Shown here in pieces: positions 32,758-42,536 of a stretch of DNA of 64,000 nt; positions within the stretch are counted from its first letter, which is position 1, and every line of letters begins with the position of its first letter. A program made the translations under genes and the position numbers. The notes under the pieces are model-generated. The model saw only the letters and a program-made list of their open reading frames with translations. It was not told the DNA's origin and did not search any database. The DNA is from Lysobacterales bacterium (GTDB lineage Bacteria; Pseudomonadota; Gammaproteobacteria; Xanthomonadales; UBA2363): assembly GCA_019634735.1 (NCBI GenBank), contig JAHCAT010000003.1, positions 1 through 64,000 of the forward strand. Reading direction: 5' to 3'.

Positions 32758-33440
32758 CCTGGGTGGTGGTGCCGGCGGCGGGTTGCGGCAGCCGTGCCGG
32801 ACTGGCCTTGCCCAAGCAGTACGCCGACCTCGCCGGGCGACCGATGCTCGCCTGGACCCTGGAGAGCCTGCTCGAGCACCCACGGATCGCTGGTGCCCTG
32901 GTGGTGCTGGCGGCCGAGGACCCGCATTGGCCCGGATGGACGCGGGTCGCGGGCAAGCCGGTGCATACCGCCGTGGGGGGCGAGGAACGTTGCGATTCGG
33001 TGCTGGCCGGGTTGCAGGCGCTGCCTGCGGAAGTCGATGCCGATGACTGGGTCCTGGTGCACGACGCCGCGCGGCCGTGCCTGAGCCACGCCGAGATCGA
33101 CGCGCTGCTGGCCGTTCGCGATCATCCTGTCGGGGCGCTGCTGGCCGTGCCGGTCGCCGACACGCTGAAGCGCGCGGATGCGCAGGGCGATGCCTGCGCC
33201 ACGATCGATCGCGCGGACGCCTGGCGGGCGTTGACCCCGCAGATGTTCCGTCGCGAGCCGCTGCGGCGTGCGCTCGCCGAGGCCGTCGTGGCCGGCGCCA
33301 GACCGACCGACGAAGCCGCAGCGATGGAGCGGCTGGGATGCTTTCCCCGTCTGGTTCCCGGTCGCGCCTCCAACCTCAAGGTGACCACCGGCGAGGACCT
33401 TGCGCTGGCCGCCTGGTGGCTTGGACGGCAGCAGCGCTGA
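32754..33440 (+). CDS. ispD: 2-C-methyl-D-erythritol 4-phosphate cytidylyltransferase
   Basis: MEP-pathway enzyme of 228 residues that transfers CMP to methylerythritol phosphate. Signatures are VVPAAGCGSRAGLALPKQY at the start, VLVHDAARPCL in the centre, and the C-terminal NLKVTTGEDLALA. GTG 32754 overlaps the ftsB stop. In most relatives ispF follows directly; here it does not, and the next feature downstream is an inverted repeat. Confidence 0.95.
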   Translation: MTWVVVPAAGCGSRAGLALPKQYADLAGRPMLAWTLESLLEHPRIAGALVVLAAEDPHWPGWTRVAGKPVHTAVGGEERCDSVLAGLQALPAEVDADDWVLVHDAARPCLSHAEIDALLAVRDHPVGALLAVPVADTLKRADAQGDACATIDRADAWRALTPQMFRREPLRRALAEAVVAGARPTDEAAAMERLGCFPRLVPGRASNLKVTTGEDLALAAWWLGRQQR

Positions 33441-33555
33441 GCGAAATCCGCCGGACGCTGTGCTTCGGCCGAACGGGAAGGGATGCGGTGCAGTCGGGTG
33501 CCGGTGCCGGCGCGAGCCTGCCTGACCAGCCTGGGCACGCAGCCGGTCGCCCCCC

Positions 33556-33589
33556 CCCCGGATCGGACACCTGCGTGCCCGATCCGGGG
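33556..33589. terminator. Inverted repeat after ispD
   Basis: CCCCGGATCGG and CCGATCCGGGG form an 11-bp stem with a 12-nt loop between ispD and the convergent DUF3309 gene. It is preceded by a run of ten C. No T-tract is present. Confidence 0.4.
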
Positions 33590-33626
33590 ACCGTCACCGG
33601 GACAGGCCGGCCGCGTTTCGCCGTCC

Positions 33627-33785
33627 TCAGAGCCTGCCGGTCAGCAGCAGGATCAGCACGACCAGCAGCACGACGCCGAGGATGCCGCTGGGCGCATAGC
33701 CCCAGCCGCGGCTGTACGGCCATGCCGGCACCGCGCCGACCAGCAGGATGATGACGATGATCAGCAGGAGGAGGGAAAGGGACAT
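33627..33785 (-). CDS. DUF3309 small membrane protein
   Basis: Peptide of 52 residues with two hydrophobic stretches around a central PAWPYSRGWGYAPSG motif, which is the DUF3309 signature. The ATG at 33785 follows a strong ribosome site (AAGGAG, six bases away). A near-consensus sigma-54 promoter lies at 33840-33855. The family is widespread in proteobacteria, has no known function, and is often found with other small stress-related membrane proteins. It was missed by size-limited gene calling. Confidence 0.88.
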   Translation of the reverse strand: MSLSLLLLIIVIILLVGAVPAWPYSRGWGYAPSGILGVVLLVVLILLLTGRL

Positions 33786-33839
33786 GAGACGCTCCTTCGG
33801 GCAAGCGGACCCCGGCGGGATCCATCGCCGGGCGGATCC

Positions 33840-33855
33840 GCACGTGCCGTGCCAA
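33840..33855 (-). promoter_or_regulatory. Sigma-54 promoter TTGGCACGGCACGTGC
   Basis: On the minus strand, TGGCACG-N4-GTGC keeps the GG and GC of RpoN promoters; only the first base of the -12 TTGC differs. The start point would be about 45 bp before the DUF3309 ATG. Confidence 0.65.
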
Positions 33856-34033
33856 CCCGACGCCGGACTCTGCTGCCGGTGGGCGCGGTGCCGGTCCGCG
33901 GCTGGCCGCCGGTGCGCAGACGCCTGATTCTGCTGCTGGCGACAGGGGTCCGCCGACAGCCGGGCAGCCGCGACCGGCAGTCGGCGCGAGGCATCTGGGC
34001 CTGAACATCGTTGCCGGCGCGGGCGGGCGTTCG

Positions 34034-34044
34034 TGCAGCTTGCA
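34034..34044 (-). promoter_or_regulatory. Candidate activator site TGCAGCTTGCA
   Basis: This dyad, preceded by TCG as at 49414, is 179 bp upstream of the DUF3309 sigma-54 element. It differs by one base from the TGCAG-N-CTGCA sites of the two DUF1328 promoters. Confidence 0.45.
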
Positions 34045-34265
34045 GTGACCGGCTTGCGTTGCGCCCTGGCCCGGCGGGTTCATCGGACGCGTGGCGAGGC
34101 CGCCGAGATCGCGCCACGGCGCGCAGTTCGGCGTTCACACAGCGGCCTGGGCGAGTGTCCTGGCCCAATGCGCGGGCCAGCCTCGCCGCCGACGGCGGGA
34201 CGCTGCGGCGCTGCGCCGTCATCCGGCCTTGCTGGTCCCTGTCCGGCGACGGACCGGCCACAGTT

Positions 34266-35696
34266 TCAGAGCATCGGCGAGACCAGGTTCGCCGCGCGGC
34301 AACGCAGGCGGTGCCAGTAGCGGGCGTTCCGGAACTCGTCCTGCGAGACCCTGGGCGCCCGTTGGAAATCCCGCTCGAGCATGGCCGCGACCTCGGCGAC
34401 CAGCGGGGCGTGCACGCACAGCGCGGTGATCTCGAAGTTGATGAACATCGAGCGGTTGTCGAGGTTGGCGGTGCCGACCATGGTCAGGCAGTCGTCTGCC
34501 AGCAGGACCTTCTGGTGCATGAAGCCGCGCGGCCAGCGGTGGACGTGGGCACCGCAGCCGGCCAGGTCCGCCAGGTGCACCTGGCTGGCCCAGCCGACCA
34601 CGCGGTTGTCGTTCCAGCCAGGCACCAGGATGCGGACATCGACGCCGCGCAGCAGCGCGAGCCGCAGCGCCTGCAGCACCGCTTCCGGCGGCACGAAATA
34701 GGGGGTCGCCAGCCACAGGCGCTGGCGTGCCGTGCCGATCGCGGCCAGGTGGGCCATCAGGCATTCCGGCTGCGGGTCGGCCGGACCGGTCGGCCAGACC
34801 AGCACCTCGGCCGAGCCGCCTTCAGCGGGCCGGACGTGGAAGGGCACGTCGGGCGCGGCATCGCAGGCCCAGAACCAGTCCTTGAAGAACGCCACCTGTG
34901 CCTGGGCCGCGGCTGGGCCCTCGATGCGCAGATGGGTGTCGCGCCACTGGCCGACGCGCGGATGCAGGCCCAGATAATCGTCGCCGATGTTGTGGCCGCC
35001 GATGAAGGCAACCGTGCCGTCGACCACCAGCACCTTGCGGTGGTTCCGGAAGTTGATCTGCAACCGGCTGCCCTTGCGGCCAGGGTCGAACGGATGGCAG
35101 TGCACGCCGGCCCGCCGCAACCCGGCCAGATAGGCGCGTCCCAGGCTCGAGCCGACCTCGTCGTAGAGGAAATGCACCTTCACGCCCGCCGCGGCGCGTT
35201 CGGCGAGGGCGTCGTGCAGGCGCTGGCCGATGCCGTCGTCGCGGACGATGTAGAACTGCACCAGCACGAACTCGCGCGCCGCGGCGATCGCGGCCAGCAT
35301 CGACGCGTAGGTGGCCTCGCCGTCGATCAGAATTTCGACGCGGTTGCCGCCCGTGAATCCGTAGACGCCGAGTCGGCGGGCCAGGCCGTCGATGTCGTCC
35401 AGGGGCGCTGGCGGGGCGTGCCGATGGCGCGCCATCTCGTCGTCCAGTTTCAGGACATCGCTGGCACGCGCCATCACCTTGCGGCGTCGGATCACGTAGC
35501 CGCTGAACTTGGTGCGCCCCAGTACCCAGTAGAAGGGCAGGGTGAGCGGCGCCATCAGCAGCAGGGCGAGCACCCAGGCGGCGGCGCCCTGGGCGGTGCG
35601 GGTGTGCATGATCGCCCGGGCGGCACTGGGCAGGGCGGCCAGCCAGGCCATCAGCAGCAACAGGCCGAGCAGGCTCAGGCCGGTCCATTCCACCAT
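34266..35696 (-). CDS. cls: Cardiolipin synthase
   Basis: Phospholipase-D superfamily enzyme of 476 residues that makes cardiolipin from phosphatidylglycerol. Two N-terminal helices (about 4-24 and 38-56) are followed by two HKD motifs: HRKVLVVDGTVAFIGGHN and HQKVLLADDCLTMVGTANLD. The ATG at 35696 has GAGGGGG seven bases upstream; a GTG one codon earlier is possible. It ends in unannotated intergenic sequence and faces the DUF3309 gene's region. Confidence 0.92.
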   Translation of the reverse strand: MVEWTGLSLLGLLLLMAWLAALPSAARAIMHTRTAQGAAAWVLALLLMAPLTLPFYWVLGRTKFSGYVIRRRKVMARASDVLKLDDEMARHRHAPPAPLDDIDGLARRLGVYGFTGGNRVEILIDGEATYASMLAAIAAAREFVLVQFYIVRDDGIGQRLHDALAERAAAGVKVHFLYDEVGSSLGRAYLAGLRRAGVHCHPFDPGRKGSRLQINFRNHRKVLVVDGTVAFIGGHNIGDDYLGLHPRVGQWRDTHLRIEGPAAAQAQVAFFKDWFWACDAAPDVPFHVRPAEGGSAEVLVWPTGPADPQPECLMAHLAAIGTARQRLWLATPYFVPPEAVLQALRLALLRGVDVRILVPGWNDNRVVGWASQVHLADLAGCGAHVHRWPRGFMHQKVLLADDCLTMVGTANLDNRSMFINFEITALCVHAPLVAEVAAMLERDFQRAPRVSQDEFRNARYWHRLRCRAANLVSPML

Positions 35697-35799
35697 CACG
35701 CCATTCCCCCTCGGCCTTGCCGGCAGCGTACCAGCCGGGTGCCTGCGCCGCAGGCTGGCTGCGGGTGAAGGCGGGACCTGTGGGCTCTGGTCCGTCTTT

Positions 35800-36315
35800 C
35801 GGATCTGATTGGCGTCGCGTCTCAGCCCACGGCCAGGCGGCCTCTCGCCGGTGCGACGGCACCGCACTCCTCCCCTATCCCCCGCTTGCGGGGGAGGGAG
35901 AGGGCCGCCCGGGCCAGGGCGGCGCCGCTGGGCCGGCAACGATGCGGATCATGGCAAGCCCCGACCTTCTCCCCCGGCCCCTCTCCCACAGGCCTGATCA
36001 GCGTCGTGTCCCAGCCCGCTCCCAGGCGGCGTGTCGCCGGTGCGATGGCACCGCACTTCTCCCCTCCCCCGCCTGCGGGGGAGGGGCGGGGGAGAGGGCT
36101 GCCCTGAGCAGCGCGCGCCGCTGGGCCGGCAAAGATGCAGATCATGGCAAGCCCCGGCCCTCTCCCCCGGCCCCTCTCCCTCAGGGAGAGGGGAGCACAG
36201 CGCGTTCCGCACACCGATCGCCGGGTCCTGGCCCTTGGCCCCGATCCTGAGCTGAGACACGACGCTAATCGGGTCAGGGAGAGGGGAGCGCAGCGCGCTC
36301 TGCTCAGCGAAGTCC
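35800..36315. repeat. Composite repeat cluster: two direct ~190-bp copies plus an inverted partial copy
   Basis: Two direct copies are offset by about 190 bp (35805-35992 and 35993-36180). Each begins with a GATyrGCGTCGyGTCyCAG core, followed by GCCGGTGCGAyGGCACCGCAC, a CCCCCGC hairpin, GCCGCTGGGCCGGCAA and CCCCTCTCCC. A third core lies in the opposite orientation at 36252-36270. Related pieces occur at 49851, 57230-57600 and 62520-62800. No gene lies between the cardiolipin synthase start and the ATPase start. Confidence 0.85.
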
Positions 36316-36481
36316 GACCAGCGCTTCCCGACCGTTGGGTGAGACGCGACGACCCTCCGGTTCCATCGATGCGTCCGGCGTCGTCGGTCCGCGGCCTGCC
36401 GTCGTACCGCGTGGGCGAACGCCTGGCTGCACAGGTGCGAGCATCGCGTCGCCGCCGGCCCGTGCTGGCATGATTGCGGAT

Positions 36482-39163
36482 ATGGACGAAACCGCAGGCA
36501 AGCACGGCAGCGCCTGGCATGCGCAGTCCGCCGAACAGGCGCTGGCTGCCTTCGGCAGCCGTCGCGAGGGCCTGTCCGCGGACGAGGTCGGACGCGCGCG
36601 TGCCCGGCATGGCGCCAATCGCATCGAGGTGGCCGCAGGCCGCCCGGCCTGGCGCCGCCTGCTCGCCCAGATGGACAACCTGTTCTCCTGGGTGCTGCTG
36701 GTCGCGGCGGCCGGTGCCCTGTTGCTCGACCATGCCCTGGACGCCGTGGTGATCGCCGCCGTCGTGGTGGTCAACGTCGCGGTCGGCTTCATCCAGGAGG
36801 GCCGCGCCGAACAGGCGCTGGCGGCGGTGCGCGGCATGCTCTCGTCGCGGGCCACGGTGCGTCGCGAGGGTCGGCGCGCGGGAATCGATGCCGTCGAGGT
36901 GGTGCCGGGCGACATCGTGCTGCTCCAGGCTGGTGACCGGGTACCGGCCGACCTGCGCCTGCTTCGGGCCAGCAACCTGCGCATCGAGGAATCGGCGCTG
37001 ACCGGCGAGTCGGTGGCGGTCGGCAAGGACGATGCGCCCGTGCCGGCGGGCGCCCAGCTGGGCGACCGCGCCAGCATGGCCTGGTCGGGCACCCTGGTCG
37101 CGGCAGGCAGCGGCGAGGGCGTGGTGGTGGCCACCGGCCCGGCCACCGAGCTGGGCCGGATCAGCCACCTGCTGGCCGGCGTCAGTGCCCCGCAGACACC
37201 CTTGCTGCGCCAGATGAACGTGTTCGCCTCGCGGCTGACGGTGGTCATCCTGGTGGTCTCCGTTATCGCCCTCCTGGCGGCCTGGAAACTGGCCGGCTAT
37301 GCGCTGGACGAGGCCTTCATGACCGCGGTGGGCATCGCCGTTGCGGCGATTCCCGAGGGCCTGCCGGTGATCGTCACCATCACCCTGGCCCTGGGCGTGC
37401 AGCGGATGGCAGGGCGCAACGCCATCGTCCGCCAGCTGCCGGCCGTGGAGACCCTGGGCTCGGTCAGCGTCATCTGTTCCGACAAGACCGGCACCCTCAC
37501 CCGCAACGAGATGACCGTTGCGCGGGTGGTGACGGCCGCCGGCGACTGGCAGGTGGAAGGGGTCGGCTACCAACCTACGGGAACGCTTCGGGCCCTCACC
37601 GCATCGGCCGTCCCGCCGGATGACCTGGCGCGGGCGGCTGCGCTCTGCAACGACGCCGCCCTGCACGAACGCGACGGCGCCTGGGGCGTCGACGGCGATC
37701 CCATGGAGGGCGCCCTGCTGGTCCTGGCGGCCCGCACCGGCATCGACCTGTCCGACCTGGCCTCGGAATGGCCGCGTACCGATGAGGTGCCCTTCGACGC
37801 CGCGCACCGCTACATGGCCACCGTGCACCCGCATCCGGACGGCGGCGCCCTGCTTGCGGTGAAGGGCGCCCCGGAGCAGGTCCTTGCGCTGTGCGAAGGC
37901 CGCACCGGCGGGCGCGAGCCGCAGTGGTGGCACGACCAGGTCGAGTCCCTGGGGCGCGACGGCCAGCGCGTGCTTGCCCTGGCCGGCGCGGTGCTGCCGT
38001 CGCTGCCGGACCGGCTGACCGCGGACAGCCTGCACGGCGTGCTGCAGCTGCACGGCCTGGTCGGACTGATCGACCCGCCGCGCGCCGAGGCGATCGCCGC
38101 GGTCGCCGAGTGCCGGCAGGCCGGCATCGAGGTGAAGATGATCACCGGCGACCATGCGGTGACCGCCGCGGCGATCGCCGCCGAGCTCGGCCTGGCCCAC
38201 GCCGGCGACGTGGTGACCGGCGCCGACCTGGAGCATCGCGACGATGCGCAGCTGCGTCGCCTGGCCCTGGCCACGGGCGTGTTCGCGCGTACCAGCCCGG
38301 AGCACAAGCTGCGCCTGGTGCAGGCCCTGCAGGCCGATGGCGCCGTGGTGGCGATGACCGGCGACGGCGTCAACGACGCGCCGGCGCTCAAGCGCGCGGA
38401 TGTCGGTGTGGCCATGGGCCGCACCGGCACGGACGTCGCCAAGGAAGCCGCCAAGGTCGTGCTTGTCGACGACAATTTCGCCTCGATCGTGGCGGCGGTG
38501 CGCGAGGGCCGCACCATCTACGACAACATCAAGAAGAGCGTCGCCTGGGCGCTGCCGACCAACGGCGGCGAGGCGCTGGTCATCCTCGCGGCGCTGGCGA
38601 TGGGACTGACCCTGCCGATCACGCCAGTGCAGATCCTCTGGATCAACATGGTCACCGCAGTCACCCTGGGCCTGACCTTCGCATTCGAGCCGGGCGAGCC
38701 CGACGTCATGCGCAGGCCCCCCAGGCCGTCGCGCGAGAACCTGCTGTCGGCGTTCCTGCTGTGGCGCGTGGTGCTGGTCAGCGTGCTGTTCGCCCTGTGC
38801 GCCTTCGCGGTGTTCGCCTGGGCAAAGCAGACCGGGGCCGGCCTGGAGGCCGCACGCACCCTGGTGGTCTCGACCGTGGTCTCGCTCGAGGTCTTCTACC
38901 TGTTCAGCATCCGCTTCCTGCATCGCAGCTCGCTGGACTGGCCGGGGGTGCTCGGCACGCCGGCCGTGCTGCTCGCGGTCGCGGCGGTGACCGTGCTGCA
39001 GCTGGCCTTCGTCTACCTGCCGCCCATGCAGTGGCTGTTCGACACCCGGCCGCTCAGTCTCGGCCAGCTGCTGGTGCCCGTGCTCGCGGGCATCGCGCTG
39101 CTCACCGTGCTGGAGATCGAGAAGTGGCTGTCCCGCCTGCTGCGCGGGCGCCGCGGTGCCTGA
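36482..39163 (+). CDS. P2-type cation-transporting P-type ATPase
   Basis: Inner-membrane ion pump of 893 residues. N-terminal cation-ATPase domain, then the actuator (LTGESVAV), helix 4 with [13 protein letters not shown], phosphorylation Asp in [13 protein letters not shown], hinge [22 protein letters not shown] and a C-terminal helix bundle of about six helices. The PEGLP motif and the C-terminal domain point to the P2A (calcium-type) branch; the ion is not settled. ATG 36482 is chosen over ATG 36470, since CATGAT seven bases upstream may be its -10 box. A weak sigma-54-like element, TGGCTGC-N4-GTGC, lies at 36424-36438. Confidence 0.9.
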   Translation: MDETAGKHGSAWHAQSAEQALAAFGSRREGLSADEVGRARARHGANRIEVAAGRPAWRRLLAQMDNLFSWVLLVAAAGALLLDHALDAVVIAAVVVVNVAVGFIQEGRAEQALAAVRGMLSSRATVRREGRRAGIDAVEVVPGDIVLLQAGDRVPADLRLLRASNLRIEESALTGESVAVGKDDAPVPAGAQLGDRASMAWSGTLVAAGSGEGVVVATGPATELGRISHLLAGVSAPQTPLLRQMNVFASRLTVVILVVSVIALLAAWKLAGYALDEAFMTAVGIAVAAIPEGLPVIVTITLALGVQRMAGRNAIVRQLPAVETLGSVSVICSDKTGTLTRNEMTVARVVTAAGDWQVEGVGYQPTGTLRALTASAVPPDDLARAAALCNDAALHERDGAWGVDGDPMEGALLVLAARTGIDLSDLASEWPRTDEVPFDAAHRYMATVHPHPDGGALLAVKGAPEQVLALCEGRTGGREPQWWHDQVESLGRDGQRVLALAGAVLPSLPDRLTADSLHGVLQLHGLVGLIDPPRAEAIAAVAECRQAGIEVKMITGDHAVTAAAIAAELGLAHAGDVVTGADLEHRDDAQLRRLALATGVFARTSPEHKLRLVQALQADGAVVAMTGDGVNDAPALKRADVGVAMGRTGTDVAKEAAKVVLVDDNFASIVAAVREGRTIYDNIKKSVAWALPTNGGEALVILAALAMGLTLPITPVQILWINMVTAVTLGLTFAFEPGEPDVMRRPPRPSRENLLSAFLLWRVVLVSVLFALCAFAVFAWAKQTGAGLEAARTLVVSTVVSLEVFYLFSIRFLHRSSLDWPGVLGTPAVLLAVAAVTVLQLAFVYLPPMQWLFDTRPLSLGQLLVPVLAGIALLTVLEIEKWLSRLLRGRRGA

Positions 39164-39209
39164 CGGGAGCAGGGCAGGACGGGCACCCCGCGTCGGTGGG
39201 TAGCGCAGA

Positions 39210-40598
39210 CTAGACGGTGAGGCGGTCGCCGTAGTCGGGCAGGCCGGCGACGACGCCCAGCCGCTCGCGCAACGCGGTGGCAAGGCCTTCTCGGCCGCGC
39301 TTCTCGCCATGCACCAGCTGCACCGGAGGACGGCCGCCGATCGCCTGGTACCAGGCCAGCAGGCCGTCCTGGCCGGCATGCGCCGACAGGCCGCCGACCG
39401 TATGCACGGTGGCGGCCACGCGCACGTCCTCGCCGTAGATGCGCACGAACTGGCTGCCGTCGACCAGCTTGCGCCCGAGCGTGCCGGCGCTCTGGTAGCC
39501 GATGATCATCACATGGCACTCGCGGCGCCAGAGGTTGTGGCGCAGGTGATGCAGGATGCGGCCGCCATTGCACATGCCGCTGCCGGCGATGATCAGGGCG
39601 CCGCGCTTGACCGCGTTGAGCCGGATCGATTGCTCGGCACGTTCGGTCAGGTGCAGGTTGGGCAGCAGGTCGGGCAGGTCGCGATGGTCGAGCAGGCGCC
39701 GCGCGGACTCGCTGAACAGACCGGTGTGGCGGTCGTGCACACGGGTCGCCTCGATCGCCATCGGGCTGTCCAGGAAGATCCGCCAGCGGTCCAGCCGCCA
39801 GCGCTGGAAATTGGCTGCGAACAGCATCAGCAGCTCCTGGGCGCGACCGATCGCGAAGGAGGGCACCAGCAGGTTGCCTCCGCCCTGCCAGGCCAGGTCG
39901 AGCACCTCCTCGATCTCGTCCAGGGTGGCCTCGCGCGAGCGGTGGCTGCGATCTCCATAGGTGCTTTCCATCAGCACCAGGTCGGCGGCCGCCGGCGGCT
40001 CCGGGTCGGGCAGCAGGCCGCTGCCGTCCGATCCGATGTCGCCGCTGTAGACCAGTCTGCGGCGGCGGCTGCCTTCGCCCAGGTCCAGCGCCAGGCTGGC
40101 CGCGCCCAGGATGTGCCCGGCGCCATGCAGCGTCAGCGCGATGCCCGGCACGATCTCGCTGGGCTCGCCGAACATCAGGGGCCGCATCAGGTCGAGGACC
40201 TGCTCCACATCGGCCAGTTCGAACAACGGCTTCACGGGGCGGTCGCCGCGACGCGCGCGCCTGCGGTTTTCGCGTTCGGTATCGGCCTGCTGCAGGTGCG
40301 CGGCATCGCGCAGCAGGATCCGCACCAGGTCGATGCTGGCCGGATGGCTGTATATCGGTCCGCGGAAACCGCCTCGCCACAGCATCGGAAGGCGACCGCA
40401 GTGATCCAGATGGGCATGGCTGAGCAGGACGGCATCGATCGCCCGTGGATCGAACGGGAAGCCGACCGCATTGCGCAGCTCGTCCTCGCGCCCGCCCTGG
40501 TACAGGCCGCAGTCGAGCAGGACCTGCCGGTTGCCGACCCGAAGGTGGTGGCAGGAGCCGGTGACCTCGCCGGCGGCGCCGCAGAAGGTGAGTTCCAT
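39210..40598 (-). CDS. MBL-fold / beta-CASP RNA-specificity domain hydrolase
   Basis: Metallo-beta-lactamase fold protein of 462 residues with beta-CASP and RNA-metabolising C-terminal domains, the layout of CPSF73/RNase J-like nucleases (YSH1 family). Metal ligands are HAHLDHCG, then GHILGA and the late HTVGGLSAHA; the beta-CASP part includes ESTYGDRSHR and SGMCNGGR. Probably an RNA endo- or exonuclease; RNA target unknown. ATG 40598 is preferred over 40610, because TATGCT stands seven bases before it. Confidence 0.9.
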   Translation of the reverse strand: MELTFCGAAGEVTGSCHHLRVGNRQVLLDCGLYQGGREDELRNAVGFPFDPRAIDAVLLSHAHLDHCGRLPMLWRGGFRGPIYSHPASIDLVRILLRDAAHLQQADTERENRRRARRGDRPVKPLFELADVEQVLDLMRPLMFGEPSEIVPGIALTLHGAGHILGAASLALDLGEGSRRRRLVYSGDIGSDGSGLLPDPEPPAAADLVLMESTYGDRSHRSREATLDEIEEVLDLAWQGGGNLLVPSFAIGRAQELLMLFAANFQRWRLDRWRIFLDSPMAIEATRVHDRHTGLFSESARRLLDHRDLPDLLPNLHLTERAEQSIRLNAVKRGALIIAGSGMCNGGRILHHLRHNLWRRECHVMIIGYQSAGTLGRKLVDGSQFVRIYGEDVRVAATVHTVGGLSAHAGQDGLLAWYQAIGGRPPVQLVHGEKRGREGLATALRERLGVVAGLPDYGDRLTV

Positions 40599-40605
40599 GG
40601 CGACG

Positions 40606-40611
40606 AGCATA
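40606..40611 (-). promoter_or_regulatory. -10 box TATGCT of MBL gene, leaderless
   Basis: TATGCT ends seven bases before ATG 40598 on the minus strand and includes the alternative upstream ATG. Confidence 0.4.
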
Positions 40612-40944
40612 GCGTGCCGGCCCGGAGCGGCGCGGAGTCCGGCGGCAGCCGGGGTCCGGGCGTGTCGCGCGCCCGAACTGCCGGTTGCGCATCGCGGCTC
40701 CTGTCGCGCCAGGCACCGGCTGCGCCGGCCAGGATCGCCCGGGCCCGCTTGCGGTCGAGCGTCGGCCGGCAGGCTGCGGCGATGGAGGTCCGCAGGGCCT
40801 GGCGGCTTCCGCATGCGGTCGACATGCCGGGGTTGCAGCCAGCCAAGGCGCGGGGGGTCTCCAACTGCGGCCGGATCGGTCGTCCTTCGGCGGGCTGCTA
40901 GCCTTGCCGCGGGCCGGTCCCTGTCGCCGGCAACCGGACACCGC
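40612..40944. other. Intergenic region between divergent genes
   Basis: About 330 bp between the MBL hydrolase and the MFS transporter. I see no gene. TAGCCT near 40900 could be the -10 box of the transporter gene. Confidence 0.5.
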
Positions 40945-42261
40945 ATGCGCCAGCTCCCGCCCCTGCGTCGTCAGCATCCCGGAGACCTGCCGCCGGTGCG
41001 GCGCCGCGAGTTGCTGGCCTGGGCCAGCTACGACTTCGCCAACTCCGGCTACACCACGGTGGTGATCACCGCGGTGTTCAATGCCTGGTTCGTGGCCACC
41101 ATCGCTGCCGGCGCCGACTGGGCCACCCTGGCCTGGACCGTGTCGCTGTCGCTGTCCTACCTGCTGGTGATGCTGACCGCGCCCGTGCTGGGCGTATGGG
41201 TCGACCTGCGTGCCGGCAAACGCCCCGTGCTGGTGGCGAGCACCCTGGTCTGCGTGATGGCCACGGCCGGGCTGGCTGCCTGCGGCCCCGGCGACATCGC
41301 CCTGGCGGTCGCCCTGGTGGTGCTGTCCAACTACGCCTACAGCATCGGCGAGGGGGTGGTCGCAGCCTTCCTGCCGGAGCTGGCCACGGACCAGGGCATG
41401 GGCCGCCTGTCCGGCTACGGCTGGGCGTTCGGCTATGTCGGCGGGCTGCTGGTGCTGGCGGTCTGCCTGTGGTGGATCCAGTCCGCGCCGCAGCGCGGCG
41501 TCAGCCTGGCCACGGCCGTTCCGCAGACCTTGCTGATCACCGCCGCAATGTTCGGCCTGGCCGCCCTGCCGACCCTGCTGCTGTTGCGCGAGCGGGCGCG
41601 CCCGCAGCCGCCGGGCCAGGGTCGCGGTCTGCTGGCCGAGGCCGGGCACCGGCTGCGCCAGGCCCTGGCCGGAAGCCGGGGCCTGGTCGACCTGCGCAGA
41701 TTGCTGGTGTGCATCGTCGTCTACCAGTCCGGGGTCGCCACGGTGATTACCGTGGCGGCGATCTTCACCACCCAGGCGCTGGGCTTCAGCCAGGCGCAGA
41801 GCATCACCCTGATCCTGGTCGTGAACGTCAGCGCGGCGGTCGGCGCCTTCGCGTTCGGCGCCCTGCAGGACCGCGTCGGCCACCGTGCCGCCCTGGCCGC
41901 GAGCCTGCTCGGCTGGCTGCTGGCGGTGGGCCTGTTCTCCGCGACCCAGGCGAGCTGGGCGGTCTGGACCGCGGCGAACATCGCAGGCCTGTGCATGGGC
42001 GCATCGCAGTCGGTGGGACGCGCCCTGGTCGGCTACCTGTGCCCGCCCGAGCGCGAGGGCGAGGTGTTCGGACTGTGGAGCCTGGCGGTGCGCCTGGCGA
42101 TGATCCTGGGGCCGGTCGGCTACGGCGTGGTGAGCTGGACCAGCGGCGGCAACCACCGGCTGGCGATGATCGCGACCGGTGCGTATTTCCTTCTCGGGCT
42201 GGTATTGCTGGCGCGCGTCGATCCGCAACGCGGCCATCGTGCCGCCCGTCAGCCGGCCTGA
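40945..42261 (+). CDS. UMF1-family MFS transporter
   Basis: Major facilitator protein of 438 residues with about twelve helices. The N-terminal ELLAWASYDFANSGYTTVV is the hallmark of the UMF1 / Atg22-like family, and GYGWAFGYVGG and GASQSVGRALVGYLCPP are further family blocks. The substrate is unknown; fungal Atg22 exports amino acids from vacuoles. ATG 40945 is the first start before similarity begins. Confidence 0.88.
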   Translation: MRQLPPLRRQHPGDLPPVRRRELLAWASYDFANSGYTTVVITAVFNAWFVATIAAGADWATLAWTVSLSLSYLLVMLTAPVLGVWVDLRAGKRPVLVASTLVCVMATAGLAACGPGDIALAVALVVLSNYAYSIGEGVVAAFLPELATDQGMGRLSGYGWAFGYVGGLLVLAVCLWWIQSAPQRGVSLATAVPQTLLITAAMFGLAALPTLLLLRERARPQPPGQGRGLLAEAGHRLRQALAGSRGLVDLRRLLVCIVVYQSGVATVITVAAIFTTQALGFSQAQSITLILVVNVSAAVGAFAFGALQDRVGHRAALAASLLGWLLAVGLFSATQASWAVWTAANIAGLCMGASQSVGRALVGYLCPPEREGEVFGLWSLAVRLAMILGPVGYGVVSWTSGGNHRLAMIATGAYFLLGLVLLARVDPQRGHRAARQPA

Positions 42262-42283
42262 AGCGCGCACAGGCGCGCGCGGC

Positions 42284-42314
42284 AAAAAAAGGGCGGCCCG
42301 GGGGGTGGCCGCCC
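42284..42314 (-). terminator. Rho-independent terminator of the DUF2383-csbD operon
   Basis: On the minus strand, GGGCGGCC-N8-GGCCGCCC gives an 8-bp stem followed by seven T, 12 bp after the csbD stop. A classical intrinsic terminator. Confidence 0.85.
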
Positions 42315-42325
42315 TGCAATCCGAC

Positions 42326-42526
42326 TCAGAGCGTGTGCTCGAAGTCCCTCACGAGTGATTCCGCCTCCTCGCGGCTGTAGCCGTAGCACGCCTGGACCTT
42401 GGCGACCACGTAGTCGCGATTGCCGTTTTCGACGGCGAGGTCGTCCTCGGTCAGCCGGCCCCAGGTATCGCGGAGCCGGCCGCGGAGGTCCTGCCATTGC
42501 CCGGCGATGCGGTCGGGCGCTGTCAT
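42326..42526 (-). CDS. CsbD-family stress protein
   Basis: Small soluble protein of 66 residues of the CsbD/YjbJ family: IAGQWQDLRGRLRDTWGRLTEDDL and the end CYGYSREEAESLVRDF. Relatives are general-stress proteins (SigB in Bacillus, RpoS in E. coli) of unknown mechanism. Start ATG 42526 with GAGGAC upstream. It follows DUF2383 after 10 bp, so the two form an operon. Confidence 0.9.
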   Translation of the reverse strand: MTAPDRIAGQWQDLRGRLRDTWGRLTEDDLAVENGNRDYVVAKVQACYGYSREEAESLVRDFEHTL

Positions 42527-42536
42527 GTCGGCGTCC

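Larger units (their letters stand above)
33786..34265. other. 480-bp intergenic region with sigma-54 promoter and dyad
   Basis: No gene seen. It holds the ribosome site and sigma-54 promoter of the DUF3309 gene (33840-33855) and a TGCA-type dyad at 34034-34044. The remainder, to the convergent end of the cardiolipin synthase gene, shows nothing I can interpret. Confidence 0.6.

Noticed and set aside
33863-33960. Plus-strand sequence reading LLPVGAVPVRGW and RRLILLLATG, reminiscent of a decayed DUF3309 copy
   Set aside because: Similarity is weak and by eye only, the frame has no start with a ribosome site, and the region overlaps the promoter side of the real DUF3309 gene.
40599-40610. Upstream ATG 40610 as start of the MBL hydrolase
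   Set aside because: It lies within the likely -10 box TATGCT, so the transcript should begin downstream of it; ATG 40598 also fits the family N terminus.
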